Positions 49,486 through 58,336 of a DNA stretch of 64,000 bases are shown here, piece after piece (the stretch's first letter is position 1; each line of letters begins with the position of its first letter). The notes under the pieces were generated by a model. That model did no database searches. It had not been told where the DNA came from and saw only the letters and a program-made list of their open reading frames with translations. Location: positions 186,001-250,000 of the forward strand of contig NZ_JBJMAV010000001.1 in assembly GCF_046600715.1 (NCBI RefSeq). Direction: 5' to 3'. Both the position numbers and the translations under genes were made by a program. The DNA is from Lysobacter_C viscosus. GTDB taxonomy: Bacteria > Pseudomonadota > Gammaproteobacteria > Xanthomonadales > Xanthomonadaceae.

Positions 49486-50811
49486 TTGAGCACCCTCCGT
49501 TCCGATGCCTGGCACGCGATGGCGGGCGGGCCGCTGCGCGCAGAGGTCTGCGTGCCGGGCGACAAGTCCGTCTCGCACCGGGCGGTGATGCTCGGTGCGC
49601 TGGCCGAGGGAACGACGCGCATCCACGGTTTCCTGGAAGGCGAGGACACGCGGGCGACCGCGCGTGCGTTCCAGCAGATGGGGGTGCGGATCGAAGCGCC
49701 GGCGGCGTCCGAGCGCGTGGTCCATGGCGTTGGCCTGCACGGGCTGCACCCGGGCGGCCCGATCGACTGTGGAAACGCGGGTACCGGCATGCGGCTGCTG
49801 GCCGGGGTGCTGGCCGGACAGGCTTTCGACAGCAGCCTCACCGGCGATGCATCGCTCTCGGCACGGCCCATGGCGCGGGTGATCGAACCCCTGCAGCGCA
49901 TGGGCGCACGAATCGACGCGCGCGAAGGGGGTCGTCCGCCGCTGCGCGTCCATGGAGGGCAGCCACTGCGCGGCATCGAGTACGCGTTGCCCGTGGCCAG
50001 CGCGCAGGTGAAGTCGGCGGTGCTGCTGGCCGGCCTGTATGCCAGCGGGACCACGCGGGTGCGCGAACCGCACCCGACCCGCGACTACACCGAGCGGATG
50101 CTCGCCGCGTTCGGTTGGCCGATCGATTTCTCGCCCGGCTGCGCGACGCTGGCGGGCGGACACGTGCTGCATGCGACCGAGGTCCACGTCCCGGCGGACT
50201 TTTCCTCGGCGGCCTTCTTCATCGTCGCGGCCAGCATCGTGCCCGGATCGGAGCTGCGGCTGCGCGCGGTGGGCATGAACCCGCGGCGCACCGGGCTGCT
50301 GCGCGCGCTGCGGGCGATGGGCGCGGACATCGTCGAGGACAACCCGCGTTCGACCGGGGGTGAACCGGTGGTGGACCTGGTGGTGCGGCATGCGCCGCTC
50401 GCGGGCATCGAGGTGCCGGAGGCCTGGGTGCCCGACATGATCGACGAGTTCCCGGCCCTGTTCGTTGCCGCGGCGGCGGCACGGGGTCGCACGGTGGTGC
50501 GCGGCGCAGCCGAGTTGCGGGTCAAGGAATCGGACCGCATCGCCGCCATGTCCCGGGGCCTGCGCGCGTTGGGCGTTCGCGTGGACGAGGCGCCCGATGG
50601 TGCGGTGATCGAGGGTGGATCCATCCGCGGGGGCGTAGTGGACAGCCGCGGCGACCACCGCATCGCGATGAGCTTCGCCGTCGCCGCGCAAGTTGCGTCG
50701 GAGCAGGTAGTGGTGGGCGACGTGGAGAACGTTGCGACGTCGTTTCCCGGCTTCGTGGCACTCGCCACCGGTGCGGGGATGGGGCTGCGCGCGGTCAGTC
50801 CGCCGGCCTGA
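49486..50811 (+). CDS. aroA: 3-phosphoshikimate 1-carboxyvinyltransferase (EPSP synthase)
   Basis: A 441-residue EPSP synthase that joins shikimate-3-phosphate and PEP in aromatic amino acid synthesis. Visible motifs: VPGDKSVSHRAVM (start of the S3P site), GNAGTGMRLLAG, SAQVKSAVLLAGL, and PDMIDEFPAL near the end. Start is TTG at 49486; an ATG at 49519 would remove the first 11 residues. Its stop overlaps the convergent TonB-like gene by 17 bp. The enzyme class (glyphosate-sensitive or not) is not told by eye; the sensitive-type GNAGTGMR motif suggests class I-like. Confidence 0.95.
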   Translation: MSTLRSDAWHAMAGGPLRAEVCVPGDKSVSHRAVMLGALAEGTTRIHGFLEGEDTRATARAFQQMGVRIEAPAASERVVHGVGLHGLHPGGPIDCGNAGTGMRLLAGVLAGQAFDSSLTGDASLSARPMARVIEPLQRMGARIDAREGGRPPLRVHGGQPLRGIEYALPVASAQVKSAVLLAGLYASGTTRVREPHPTRDYTERMLAAFGWPIDFSPGCATLAGGHVLHATEVHVPADFSSAAFFIVAASIVPGSELRLRAVGMNPRRTGLLRALRAMGADIVEDNPRSTGGEPVVDLVVRHAPLAGIEVPEAWVPDMIDEFPALFVAAAAARGRTVVRGAAELRVKESDRIAAMSRGLRALGVRVDEAPDGAVIEGGSIRGGVVDSRGDHRIAMSFAVAAQVASEQVVVGDVENVATSFPGFVALATGAGMGLRAVSPPA

Positions 50812-51322
50812 AGTCGATCGGGATCTCCAGCGTGGACGCCACGTCGCGACCCTTGTCGCGGGCCGGCACGAAACGCCAGCGCGACACCGCCTCCACCGCG
50901 GTCCGGTCCAGCAGCTCCGAACCACTGGTGGTCACCACCGAGATCGCGCCCGGGGCGCCGGCGACGGTCACCGGCACCTTCAGCACGACCCGCCCGCTCT
51001 CGCCGCGACGGACCGCCTCGAGCGGGAAGGCCGGCGGGATGGCGCTGGCGGGCACGGGTTCTGCCGGCGCCGTTGCCGCGCGCATGACGGCGGCCGTCCC
51101 GTCGGGCGCTGCGGCCGAGCGCACGTCATCAAGCGTGCCAGTGGCAGGATTGGCCGCACTGTCTGGCGACGCCTGCATTTCGTCCGTACCCGGTCCGGTG
51201 CCGGCGTGTTCGTCGGACGGACGCAGCATCCACGCCGCAATGAGCGCCAGCGCGGTTGCGACCATCAGCCAGACCAGGCGGCTTGGCCGGTCGGCGCGGG
51301 GGGCGGGCTTTCGTAGCGTCAT
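50795..51322 (-). CDS. TonB-family C-terminal domain protein (energy transducer-like)
   Basis: A 175-residue protein with one N-terminal membrane helix (about 15-33), a short linker and a TonB C-terminal domain (about 90-175: PPAFPLEAVRRGESGRVVLKV, SELLDRTAVEAVSRWRF, STLEIPIDF). It probably contacts outer membrane receptors or serves a TonB-like role. It lies 8 bp after a second TonB-like gene on the same strand, so the two may be co-transcribed. ExbB and ExbD are not in the window. The last 17 bases overlap the convergent aroA gene. Confidence 0.85.
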   Translation of the reverse strand: MTLRKPAPRADRPSRLVWLMVATALALIAAWMLRPSDEHAGTGPGTDEMQASPDSAANPATGTLDDVRSAAAPDGTAAVMRAATAPAEPVPASAIPPAFPLEAVRRGESGRVVLKVPVTVAGAPGAISVVTTSGSELLDRTAVEAVSRWRFVPARDKGRDVASTLEIPIDFRPAD

Positions 51323-51330
51323 GGCGAGGG

Positions 51331-51993
51331 TTACCTGCGCGGTTTGAATTCAATCGGGACCAGCACGCTGCCGACCGTGGGCCGGCCTTCGAGCTGGGCG
51401 GGGCGGAAGCGCCAGCGATTGACCGCCGCGGCCGCGGCGCGGTCCAGGGTGCGCGAACCGCTGCTGCGGGCGACCGAGACCGACGTGGGCACGCCGTCCG
51501 GGCCTACCTCGGCGCGTACCACCACGGTGCCGAATTCGCCGCGGCGCAAGGCCTGGGCCGGGTAGGACGGGGGCGGCATGCGGCCTTCGATCGGCTCTGG
51601 CCGCGATCCCCGGGCCATCGGCACGCCGGAGGGCGTCGTCGCGGGTGCAACCGGCGGCTCGGGCGGAAGCGGTGGGGGCGGCGGGGGTGGCGGGGCTTCC
51701 ACCAGTTGCGGGCGTTCTTCGGGCTCCGGCGGGCGCAGCCGTTCCTCGTCCATGCCGCTGGCGTCGGCCGCCCCCGCGGGCAGCGGCGCGGGCAGCGGGT
51801 CGTACTCGGCGCGGGCGGCGGTCGGGCGGGCGTCGTCGTCGGTAGCCGGCGACTGGCCATCGGGACGCACGATCACGAACAGCAGCAGTCCGGCGACGAA
51901 GGCCGCCGCCACCCACAGCCACGCGCGTCGCGCGGGCGTCCAGTCGGCCAGTTGGAAATTGCGGCGCGGAGGTTGGGACGGGGTGCGTGGCAT
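51331..51993 (-). CDS. TonB-family energy transducer with proline-rich linker
   Basis: A 220-residue TonB-like protein: N-terminal membrane helix (about 25-45), acidic/proline-rich periplasmic linker (about 90-140, with PPPPPPPLPPEPPVAP and VEAP), and a TonB C-terminal domain (about 140-220: PPPSYPAQALRRGEFGTVVVR, SRTLDRAAAAAVNRWRF, GSVLVPIEF). It closely resembles the shorter partner downstream, so they are likely paralogs by duplication. Start ATG at 51993; divergent from serS. Confidence 0.87.
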   Translation of the reverse strand: MPRTPSQPPRRNFQLADWTPARRAWLWVAAAFVAGLLLFVIVRPDGQSPATDDDARPTAARAEYDPLPAPLPAGAADASGMDEERLRPPEPEERPQLVEAPPPPPPPPLPPEPPVAPATTPSGVPMARGSRPEPIEGRMPPPSYPAQALRRGEFGTVVVRAEVGPDGVPTSVSVARSSGSRTLDRAAAAAVNRWRFRPAQLEGRPTVGSVLVPIEFKPRR

Positions 51994-52095
51994 CGGACAC
52001 CGTAGGCCGGGCGGGATCGGCATTCTGGCACGGGTCGGCAAAGCGGGCGCCGCCGGGCGATAATCGCCGCCCCCTCCCGCGACACCGGCCCCGCC

Positions 52096-53376
52096 ATGCT
52101 TGATCCCATCCTCCTGCGCCAGAACCCCGTCGAGCTCGCCGCCCGCCTCAAGCAGTCGCGTGGCTTCGACCTGGACGCGGCGCTGATGGAGTCGCTTGAA
52201 GTCGAGCGCAAGCAGATCCAGGTGCGGACGCAGGAACTCCAGGCCAACCGCAACGCACGATCCAAGGCGATCGGGCAGGCCAAGGCGAAAGGCGAGGACG
52301 TGGCACCGCTGCTGGCCGAAGTCGCCGGCATGGGCGATGCACTCAAGGCCAGCGAGGCCCGGCTGGAATCGATCAAGTCCGAACTGGACGGGATCGCGCT
52401 GGGCCTGCCCAACCTGCCGCAGGCCGACGTGCCCCATGGCAATGACGAGGCCGATAACGTCGAGCTGCACCGCTGGGGCACGCCGCGCGAATTCGACTTC
52501 CCGGTCAAGGACCACGTCGAGCTGGGCGCGCGCGACGGCATGCTCGACGGCGACACCGCCGCCAAGCTCAGCGGCGCGCGCTTCACCGTGCTGCGCGGTG
52601 GCGTCGCCCGCCTGCATCGCGCGCTCGCCCAGTTCATGCTCGACCTGCACACCGGCGAGCACGGTTTCCAGGAAACCAGCGTGCCCTTCATCGTCAATGC
52701 CGAAAGCATGCTCGGCACGGGCCAACTGCCCAAGTTCGAAGAAGACCTGTTCTCCACCCAGCTAGGGGACAGCCGGCGCTACCTGATCCCCACCAGCGAA
52801 GTGCCGCTGACCAATATCGTCCGCGACACCATCGTCGAGGACGCCGACCTGCCGCTGCGCATGACGTCCCTTTCGATGTGCTTCCGCGCCGAAGCCGGCA
52901 GCCACGGCCGCGACACCCGCGGCATGATCCGCCAGCACCAGTTCGAGAAGGTCGAGCTGGTTTCGATCGCGCGGCCCGCCGAAAGCAACGACGAACACGA
53001 GCGCATGACCCGCTGCGCCGAGGTCGTGCTGGAGAAGCTCGGCCTGCCGTACCGGCGCGTGCTGCTGTGCACCGGCGACATGGGCTTTGCCGCCGCCCGC
53101 ACCTACGACCTGGAGGTCTGGCTGCCCTCGCAGGGGACGTACCGGGAGATCTCCTCGTGCTCGAACTGCGAGGCGTTCCAGGCCCGCCGCATGCAGGCGC
53201 GCTGGCGCAATCCCGAGTCGGGCAAGCCCGAGCCGGTGCACACCCTCAACGGCTCGGGCGTGGCGGTGGGTCGCGCCCTGATCGCGGTGATGGAGAACTA
53301 CCAGAACGCCGACGGCTCGATCACCGTGCCCGACGTGCTGCGGCCCTACATGGGCGGGATCGACCGGGTCGGTTGA
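52096..53376 (+). CDS. serS: Seryl-tRNA synthetase
   Basis: A 426-residue class II aminoacyl-tRNA synthetase. The N-terminal coiled-coil arm (about 26-100, LDAALMESLEVERKQIQVRT) binds tRNA; the catalytic core holds motif 2 (MCFRAEAGSHGRDTRGMIRQHQF) and motif 3 (HTLNGSGVAVGRALIAVMENYQ). Length is normal. A GATAAT hexamer 34 bp upstream of the ATG at 52096 may be the -10. It lies close to tRNA-Ser(UGA), two genes downstream. Confidence 0.97.
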   Translation: MLDPILLRQNPVELAARLKQSRGFDLDAALMESLEVERKQIQVRTQELQANRNARSKAIGQAKAKGEDVAPLLAEVAGMGDALKASEARLESIKSELDGIALGLPNLPQADVPHGNDEADNVELHRWGTPREFDFPVKDHVELGARDGMLDGDTAAKLSGARFTVLRGGVARLHRALAQFMLDLHTGEHGFQETSVPFIVNAESMLGTGQLPKFEEDLFSTQLGDSRRYLIPTSEVPLTNIVRDTIVEDADLPLRMTSLSMCFRAEAGSHGRDTRGMIRQHQFEKVELVSIARPAESNDEHERMTRCAEVVLEKLGLPYRRVLLCTGDMGFAAARTYDLEVWLPSQGTYREISSCSNCEAFQARRMQARWRNPESGKPEPVHTLNGSGVAVGRALIAVMENYQNADGSITVPDVLRPYMGGIDRVG

Positions 53377-53416
53377 ATCGCCGCTGCGACCCTCCAATGC
53401 ACCTTCGAAGGCACAC

Positions 53417-53444
53417 GCCAGCCGCCCCTGCCGGCGTGGCTGGC
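53417..53444 (+). repeat. Hairpin after serS
   Basis: GCCAGCC (53417-53423) and GGCTGGC (53438-53444) pair across a 14-base loop, 40 bases after the serS stop. No T-tract follows, so it is a weak candidate terminator. Confidence 0.4.
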
Positions 53445-53533
53445 GCTGCAAGTTCGCCTTGAGCTGGGCCGTTGCCCGAGTGGGATAAACCTGTTCAAAT
53501 GCCATCCACTGTTCTGATGGTGGAACTTGGGCC

Positions 53534-54559
53534 ATGCATGACCTCAATGACCTGTACTACTTCGCGATGGTGGTCGAGCACTCCGGATTCGCCGCGGCCG
53601 AGCGGGCGCTGGGAATTCCCAAGTCCCGCCTGAGCCGCCGCATCAGCCAGCTGGAGACCGACCTGGGCGTGCGGCTGCTGCAGCGCTCAACCCGTCGGTT
53701 CGCGGTGACGGAAGTGGGCAACAGCGTCTACCGCCACGCGCAGTCGATGCTGGCCGAGGCGCAAGCGGCACGTGAGGTCGTGGACCGGCTGAGCGCCGAG
53801 CCGCGGGGCGTGATCCGGGTCAGCGTGCCGGTCGGCATCGCCCAGCAGCAGATGCCGCAGTTGTTGCCGGAGTTCCTGGCGCGCTACCCGCAGGTGCGGG
53901 TGCAACTGCAGGTCAGCAACCGTCGGGTCGACATCATCAACGACGGCATCGATGTCGCCCTGCGCGTGCGCGCAAAGCTCGACGACGACGGCAGCCTGGT
54001 GATGCGCAGCTTCGGCCAGGTGCAGGAGCTGCTGGTGGCCAGTCCCGGCTACCTGCGCAAGCAGGGTCGGCCGACCAGCCCGGACGACCTGGAGAACCAC
54101 GTCACGCTCAGCATGAGCGAGGACGACGCACGCCAGCGCTGGGAGCTGCACGGGCCGGATGGCGAGGTGCGGCGCGTGGACCTCAAGCCGCGGGTGATGG
54201 GGTTCGACTTCCCGATGCTCATGTCCTTGGCCACCCAGGGGGTGGGCATCACCCTGCTGCCCGAAACCGTGTGTTCGGAGGCGGTGCGGGCGGGCGAACT
54301 GGAAGTGGTGCTTCCGCAATGGCGGTTGCCGCAGGGCATCTTCCACGCCGTGTTCGCCTCGCGGCGCGGCCTGTTGCCGGCGGTTCGCGTGTTCATCGAC
54401 TTCCTCGCCGAGCGCGTGCCCGGCCTGGTCGAAACCGCGCGCCTGTCCTGCCGCGACATCAAGGGCGGCCCCTGCAGCGAGAATGAGCAGAAGGCCTTCG
54501 AACGCGCCGCGATGCCGGCGCCGCCGCGTGCCCCGGCGCCGGCCGCCGTGCGAGAATGA
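53534..54559 (+). CDS. LysR-family transcriptional regulator
   Basis: A 341-residue LysR regulator: winged helix-turn-helix at about 1-60 (LNDLYYFAMVVEHSGFAAAE, then SRLSRRISQLETDLGVRLLQ), linker helix, and a periplasmic-binding-like effector domain (about 90-300). A C-terminal tail (about 310-341) is Pro/Ala-rich and unusual. Effector and targets are unknown. The region before the ATG holds CCATC and GATGG in a dyad (53502-53522) that could be its own binding site. The N-terminal HTH has the LysR pattern. Confidence 0.92.
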   Translation: MHDLNDLYYFAMVVEHSGFAAAERALGIPKSRLSRRISQLETDLGVRLLQRSTRRFAVTEVGNSVYRHAQSMLAEAQAAREVVDRLSAEPRGVIRVSVPVGIAQQQMPQLLPEFLARYPQVRVQLQVSNRRVDIINDGIDVALRVRAKLDDDGSLVMRSFGQVQELLVASPGYLRKQGRPTSPDDLENHVTLSMSEDDARQRWELHGPDGEVRRVDLKPRVMGFDFPMLMSLATQGVGITLLPETVCSEAVRAGELEVVLPQWRLPQGIFHAVFASRRGLLPAVRVFIDFLAERVPGLVETARLSCRDIKGGPCSENEQKAFERAAMPAPPRAPAPAAVRE

Positions 54560-54598
54560 CCCGCCGCGGCGCAATGCCGCGGACGGTCCGCTGCATGC

Positions 54599-54688
54599 GG
54601 AGAGATGGCCGAGCGGTTTAAGGCACCGGTCTTGAAAACCGGCGAAGGGTCAAACCTTCCGTGGGTTCGAATCCCACTCTCTCCGCCA
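54599..54688 (+). tRNA. serT: tRNA-Ser(UGA)
   Basis: 90 nt including the encoded CCA (54686-54688). The acceptor arms GGAGAGA and TCTCTCC pair, the anticodon stem CCGGT/ACCGG encloses loop CTTGAAA with anticodon TGA at 54633-54635, and a long variable arm of the class II type is present, followed by the T-arm GTTCGAATC. Discriminator base is G73, as in serine tRNAs. Confidence 0.97.
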
Positions 54689-54762
54689 ACTGTCTCGTAT
54701 TCGCATGGCCTGCGAATCTGTTGACGTGCTGGCCGGGACGCCAGCGTGCTCGTGGCACGCGT

Positions 54763-55176
54763 CTACTCGGCAGGCGTGATGCTGGTGATCGTGTTGTTCG
54801 GGCCCTGCGACAGGAATTCGAAGTCGACCTTCTGGCCGACCCGCAGCGAACTGACCTGCTCGGGCGTTGCGATGAATCCCATCTCCATGGCAGGCCATTC
54901 CAGAGCCTCGACAGGCCCATGGGCCAAGACAATCCTGTTGGCGGCGGGTTCGATGGATACCACCGTGCCGCTGGCGGCTGCCGCGGTTCCAGCCGCAGCG
55001 GCGTTGCCGGTAGCCATCGCTTGATGATCGGCCTCGGACATGCCCATCGACCGGGCGTCAGTTCCCGCACTCGGCATGGCGGCCGGCTCGGCGGTGGCAG
55101 TTTCGACTTCAGCGGACTCTTTGGAGCAGCCGGCCAGCAGCGCAACCGACAACAAGGGAGCAATGAGAATTTTCAT
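54763..55176 (-). CDS. cusF: CusF-like periplasmic copper-binding lipoprotein
   Basis: A 137-residue predicted lipoprotein (lipobox LLAGC, C17) ending in a CusF-type OB domain. The copper ligands of E. coli CusF are all matched: H86, W94, M97 and M99 in LAHGPVEALEWPAMEMG. CusF carries Cu(I) or Ag(I) to the CusCBA pump. E. coli CusF is a soluble protein, so the lipid anchor and the Ala-rich linker (about 20-70) are differences. Start ATG at 55176 has GAGGAAA seven bases upstream. It lies 10 bp downstream of cusA on the same strand, last in the cusC-B-A-F operon. Confidence 0.92.
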   Translation of the reverse strand: MKILIAPLLSVALLAGCSKESAEVETATAEPAAMPSAGTDARSMGMSEADHQAMATGNAAAAGTAAAASGTVVSIEPAANRIVLAHGPVEALEWPAMEMGFIATPEQVSSLRVGQKVDFEFLSQGPNNTITSITPAE

Positions 55177-55186
55177 GTGGGTTTCC

Positions 55187-58100
55187 TCAGGGAGTGGTCG
55201 GGGTTGGGCGACTGCGGGCAATCCGGCGTCGGCACAGCAGTCGATATGCCGCCGGGATGATCAACATCGACAGGATCGGGGCAGTGACCATGCCGCCGAT
55301 CATCGGGGCGGCGATTCGCTGCATGACCTCCGAGCCTGCCCCAGTGCCGATGAACAGCGGCATCAGGCCGGCCAGGATGACCGCGACCGTCATCGCCTTG
55401 GGCCGAACGCGCAATACGGCACCCTCCCGGATCGCGGCATCGAGCTCGTCCGGCCCCGCATCGGGGTTGTCCCGCAGGTGCCGATGCCATGCCTGTCGCA
55501 GGTACAGCAGCATGATCACGCCGAACTCGGCGGCAACGCCGGCCAGGGCGATGAAGCCGATCAGCGACGCGATCGAGATCGCATGTCCGAGCATCCAGAT
55601 CAGCCACAGGCCGCCCACCAGCGCCAGCGGCAGGCTGAGCATGATGATCAAAGCCTCGCTGAAGTCGCGGAACACGAGGTAGATCAAGAGGAAGATGATC
55701 GCCAGCGAGGCCGGCACGACCCACTGGAGACTCGACAGTGCACGCTCGAGGTACTCGTACTGCCCCGACCAGCCAAGCCCATAGCCCGGCGGCAATTGGA
55801 CTTCGCGCGCTACGGCCTGCTGGAGATCCTCGACCACCGAACCGAGGTCGCGTCCGGCCACGTCCACGAAGATGTACCCGACGAGCCGGCCGTTCTCGCT
55901 CTTCAGCATCGGGGGGCCGGGGCTCAGTGAAAGCTCGGCGACCTGGTCGAGCGTGAGCTGCACGCCCCCGGGCGCGATGATCGGCAGCTGCGCCAGCGCG
56001 CCCAGGGAGTCGCGGTCGCCGCGGGGGTAGCGCACCACGATGGGGTATCGCTCACGGCCCTCGATGGTTTCGCCAATGGGATCCCCGCCGACGACCGTGC
56101 CGATCAGGCGTTGCAGGTCGGCTTGGCTCAGGCCGTACCGGGCGGCCGCTTCGGGATGGATTTCGACGTCGACGTAGCGTCCGCCGGTGACGCGCTCGGC
56201 CACCGCGGAACTGACCCCTGGCACGGTTTTCGCGACCCGTTCGATTTCCTCGCTGAGCTTTTCGATGACCGAGGTGTCGGGTCCGAGAACCTTGATGCCG
56301 ATCGGGCTCTTGATGCCGGTTGCAAGCATGTCGATGCGATTGCGGATCGGCGGTACCCAAAGGTTCGTCAGGCCCGGCACGTTGACCGCCGCGTCGAGCT
56401 CCTGCTGCAGCTTTTCCATCGTCATGCCCGGGCGCCACTCGTCCCGCGGTTTGAACGTAACCGTGGTTTCGAACATTTCGATCGGTGCAGGATCGGTCGC
56501 GGTTTCGGCGCGTCCGGCCTTGCCGAACACGTGCGCGACTTCCGGCACGGTCTTGATCATCCTGTCGGTCTGCTGCAACAGCTGCGCGGCCTTGCCCGCC
56601 GACAGGCCGGGCAGGGCGGTGGGCATGTACAGCAGCGTGCCCTCGTTGAGCGGCGGCATGAACTCGCTTCCAATCCTGGCGAGCGGGACCAGCGTGACCG
56701 CGATCAGGACAACGCCCAGGGCCATGGTCAGGCGCGGGAAATGAAGCACCCACTCCAGTAGCGGCCGATAGCCCGCGATCAGCATGCGATTGACCGGATT
56801 GTGCGTCTCGGGCCTGATCTTTCCGCGGATCAGGTAGCCCATGAGCACCGGGATCAGCGTGATCGACAGGCCTGCAGCGGCGGCCATCGCGTAGGTCTTG
56901 GTGTAGGCCAGGGGCGAGAACAGCCGCCCTTCCTGTGCCTGCAGCGCAAAGACCGGGATGAACGAGAGCGTGATCACCAGCAGGCTTGCGAACAGCGCCG
57001 GGCCTACTTCCGTGGACGCATCGCCCATGAGCCGCCAGCGCTCTTCTCCCGTGGGCTCCCGCCCGTGGGCGTCCTGGAAGTGCTCCAGGTGCTTGTGCGC
57101 ATTCTCGATCATGACCACTGCCGCATCGACCATCGCGCCGATTGCGATCGCGATGCCGCCCAGCGACAGCACGTTCGCGCTGATTCCCTGGTAGCGCATG
57201 ACGATGAACGCGGCCAGGATGCCCAGTGGCAGCGTGATCACCGCGACCAGGGCCGAGCGCAGGTGCCACAGGAACAGCGCGCATACCAGCGCGACGACGA
57301 TGAACTCCTCGATCAGCTTGGATGACAGGTTGCTGACCGCCTCGCGGATCAGCTCCGAGCGGTCGTAGACCGGCACGATCTCGACGCCCGGCGGCAGGCT
57401 CGCCTTCAATTCCTCCAGTCGCGCCTTGACCGCGTCGATCGCGGCAAGCGCGTCCTTGCCGCTGCGCAGCACGATGATGCCGCCAGCGACTTCGCCCTCC
57501 CCGTCGAGCTCGGCGATGCCACGACGGAAGGTCGGTCCCCGCTGCACGGTCGCCACTTCGCCGAGCAGGACGGGGACGCCGTCCATGGAAGTGACCGGGA
57601 TCTGCTCGAAATCCTCCCCGCTGTCGAGGTAGCCCTCGCTGCGCACCATGAGTTCGGCTTCGCCCTGCTCGATCACCGAGCCACCGGTTGCACCGTTGGC
57701 GGCCTTGAGCGCATCGACGAGTTGCGAGACCGTCACGTTGCGGGCGGCCAGCGCCTGCGGGTCCGGAACCACCTGCCAGGCACGCACCATGCCGCCCACG
57801 CTGGCGACCTCGGCCACGTCCGGGATGGTCTTGAGCTCGTAGCGCAGGAACCAGTCCTGCAGCGCACGCAACTGGCCAAGATCATTCCTGCCGGTCCGGT
57901 CGACCAGCGCGTACTCGTAGATCCAGCCCAGCCCGGTCGCATCCGGCCCGAGGGCGGGATTGACCCCTTCGGGCAGGCGGTCGCGTACCTGGCTCAAGTA
58001 CTCGAGCACGCGCGAGCGGGCCCAGTACAGGTCGGTGTCGTCGTCGAACAGGATGTAGACGAACGAATCGCCGAAGAACGAATAGCCGCGCACGGCCTTG

Positions 58101-58336
58101 ACCCCGGGCACCGACAGCATCGTAGTGGTCAGCGGGTAGGTGACCTGGTCCTCGATGATCCTCGGGGTCTGGCCCGGCCATTCGGTGCGGATGATGACCT
58201 GCGTGTCGGACAGGTCCGGCAGCGCGTCCAGCGGGGTGTGCTGGACTGACCAGATCCCGGCAACAGCCAGCAGCGCGGCCGCGACCAGCACCAGCACCCG
58301 GTTGCCGATTGATGCGCGGATGATCGCGGCGATCAT
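55187..58336 (-). CDS. cusA: Copper/silver efflux RND pump CusA
   Basis: A 1049-residue HME-type RND inner-membrane transporter with 12 membrane helices. N-terminus IIRASIGNRVLVLVAAALLAV and AIGAMVDAAVVMIENAHKHLE (TM4-5 region) are typical, and methionines matching the CusA copper relay are visible in TLLYMPTALPG and NRIDMLATGIKSPIGIKV. It pumps Cu(I) and Ag(I) from periplasm out of the cell using the proton gradient with CusB and CusC. The start overlaps the cusB stop (ATGA) and the coding density fits a single operon. Confidence 0.95.
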   Translation of the reverse strand: MIAAIIRASIGNRVLVLVAAALLAVAGIWSVQHTPLDALPDLSDTQVIIRTEWPGQTPRIIEDQVTYPLTTTMLSVPGVKAVRGYSFFGDSFVYILFDDDTDLYWARSRVLEYLSQVRDRLPEGVNPALGPDATGLGWIYEYALVDRTGRNDLGQLRALQDWFLRYELKTIPDVAEVASVGGMVRAWQVVPDPQALAARNVTVSQLVDALKAANGATGGSVIEQGEAELMVRSEGYLDSGEDFEQIPVTSMDGVPVLLGEVATVQRGPTFRRGIAELDGEGEVAGGIIVLRSGKDALAAIDAVKARLEELKASLPPGVEIVPVYDRSELIREAVSNLSSKLIEEFIVVALVCALFLWHLRSALVAVITLPLGILAAFIVMRYQGISANVLSLGGIAIAIGAMVDAAVVMIENAHKHLEHFQDAHGREPTGEERWRLMGDASTEVGPALFASLLVITLSFIPVFALQAQEGRLFSPLAYTKTYAMAAAAGLSITLIPVLMGYLIRGKIRPETHNPVNRMLIAGYRPLLEWVLHFPRLTMALGVVLIAVTLVPLARIGSEFMPPLNEGTLLYMPTALPGLSAGKAAQLLQQTDRMIKTVPEVAHVFGKAGRAETATDPAPIEMFETTVTFKPRDEWRPGMTMEKLQQELDAAVNVPGLTNLWVPPIRNRIDMLATGIKSPIGIKVLGPDTSVIEKLSEEIERVAKTVPGVSSAVAERVTGGRYVDVEIHPEAAARYGLSQADLQRLIGTVVGGDPIGETIEGRERYPIVVRYPRGDRDSLGALAQLPIIAPGGVQLTLDQVAELSLSPGPPMLKSENGRLVGYIFVDVAGRDLGSVVEDLQQAVAREVQLPPGYGLGWSGQYEYLERALSSLQWVVPASLAIIFLLIYLVFRDFSEALIIMLSLPLALVGGLWLIWMLGHAISIASLIGFIALAGVAAEFGVIMLLYLRQAWHRHLRDNPDAGPDELDAAIREGAVLRVRPKAMTVAVILAGLMPLFIGTGAGSEVMQRIAAPMIGGMVTAPILSMLIIPAAYRLLCRRRIARSRPTPTTP

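Noticed and set aside
47209..50925. 1238-codon minus-strand frame opposite serC and aroA
   Set aside because: Shadow frame that ends inside msrP and msrQ coding sequence in another phase. No domain.
54618..55163. 181-codon minus-strand frame across the tRNA-Ser end and the CusF gene
   Set aside because: It crosses the tRNA and overlaps the CusF frame; CusF has clear ligand residues and a lipobox.
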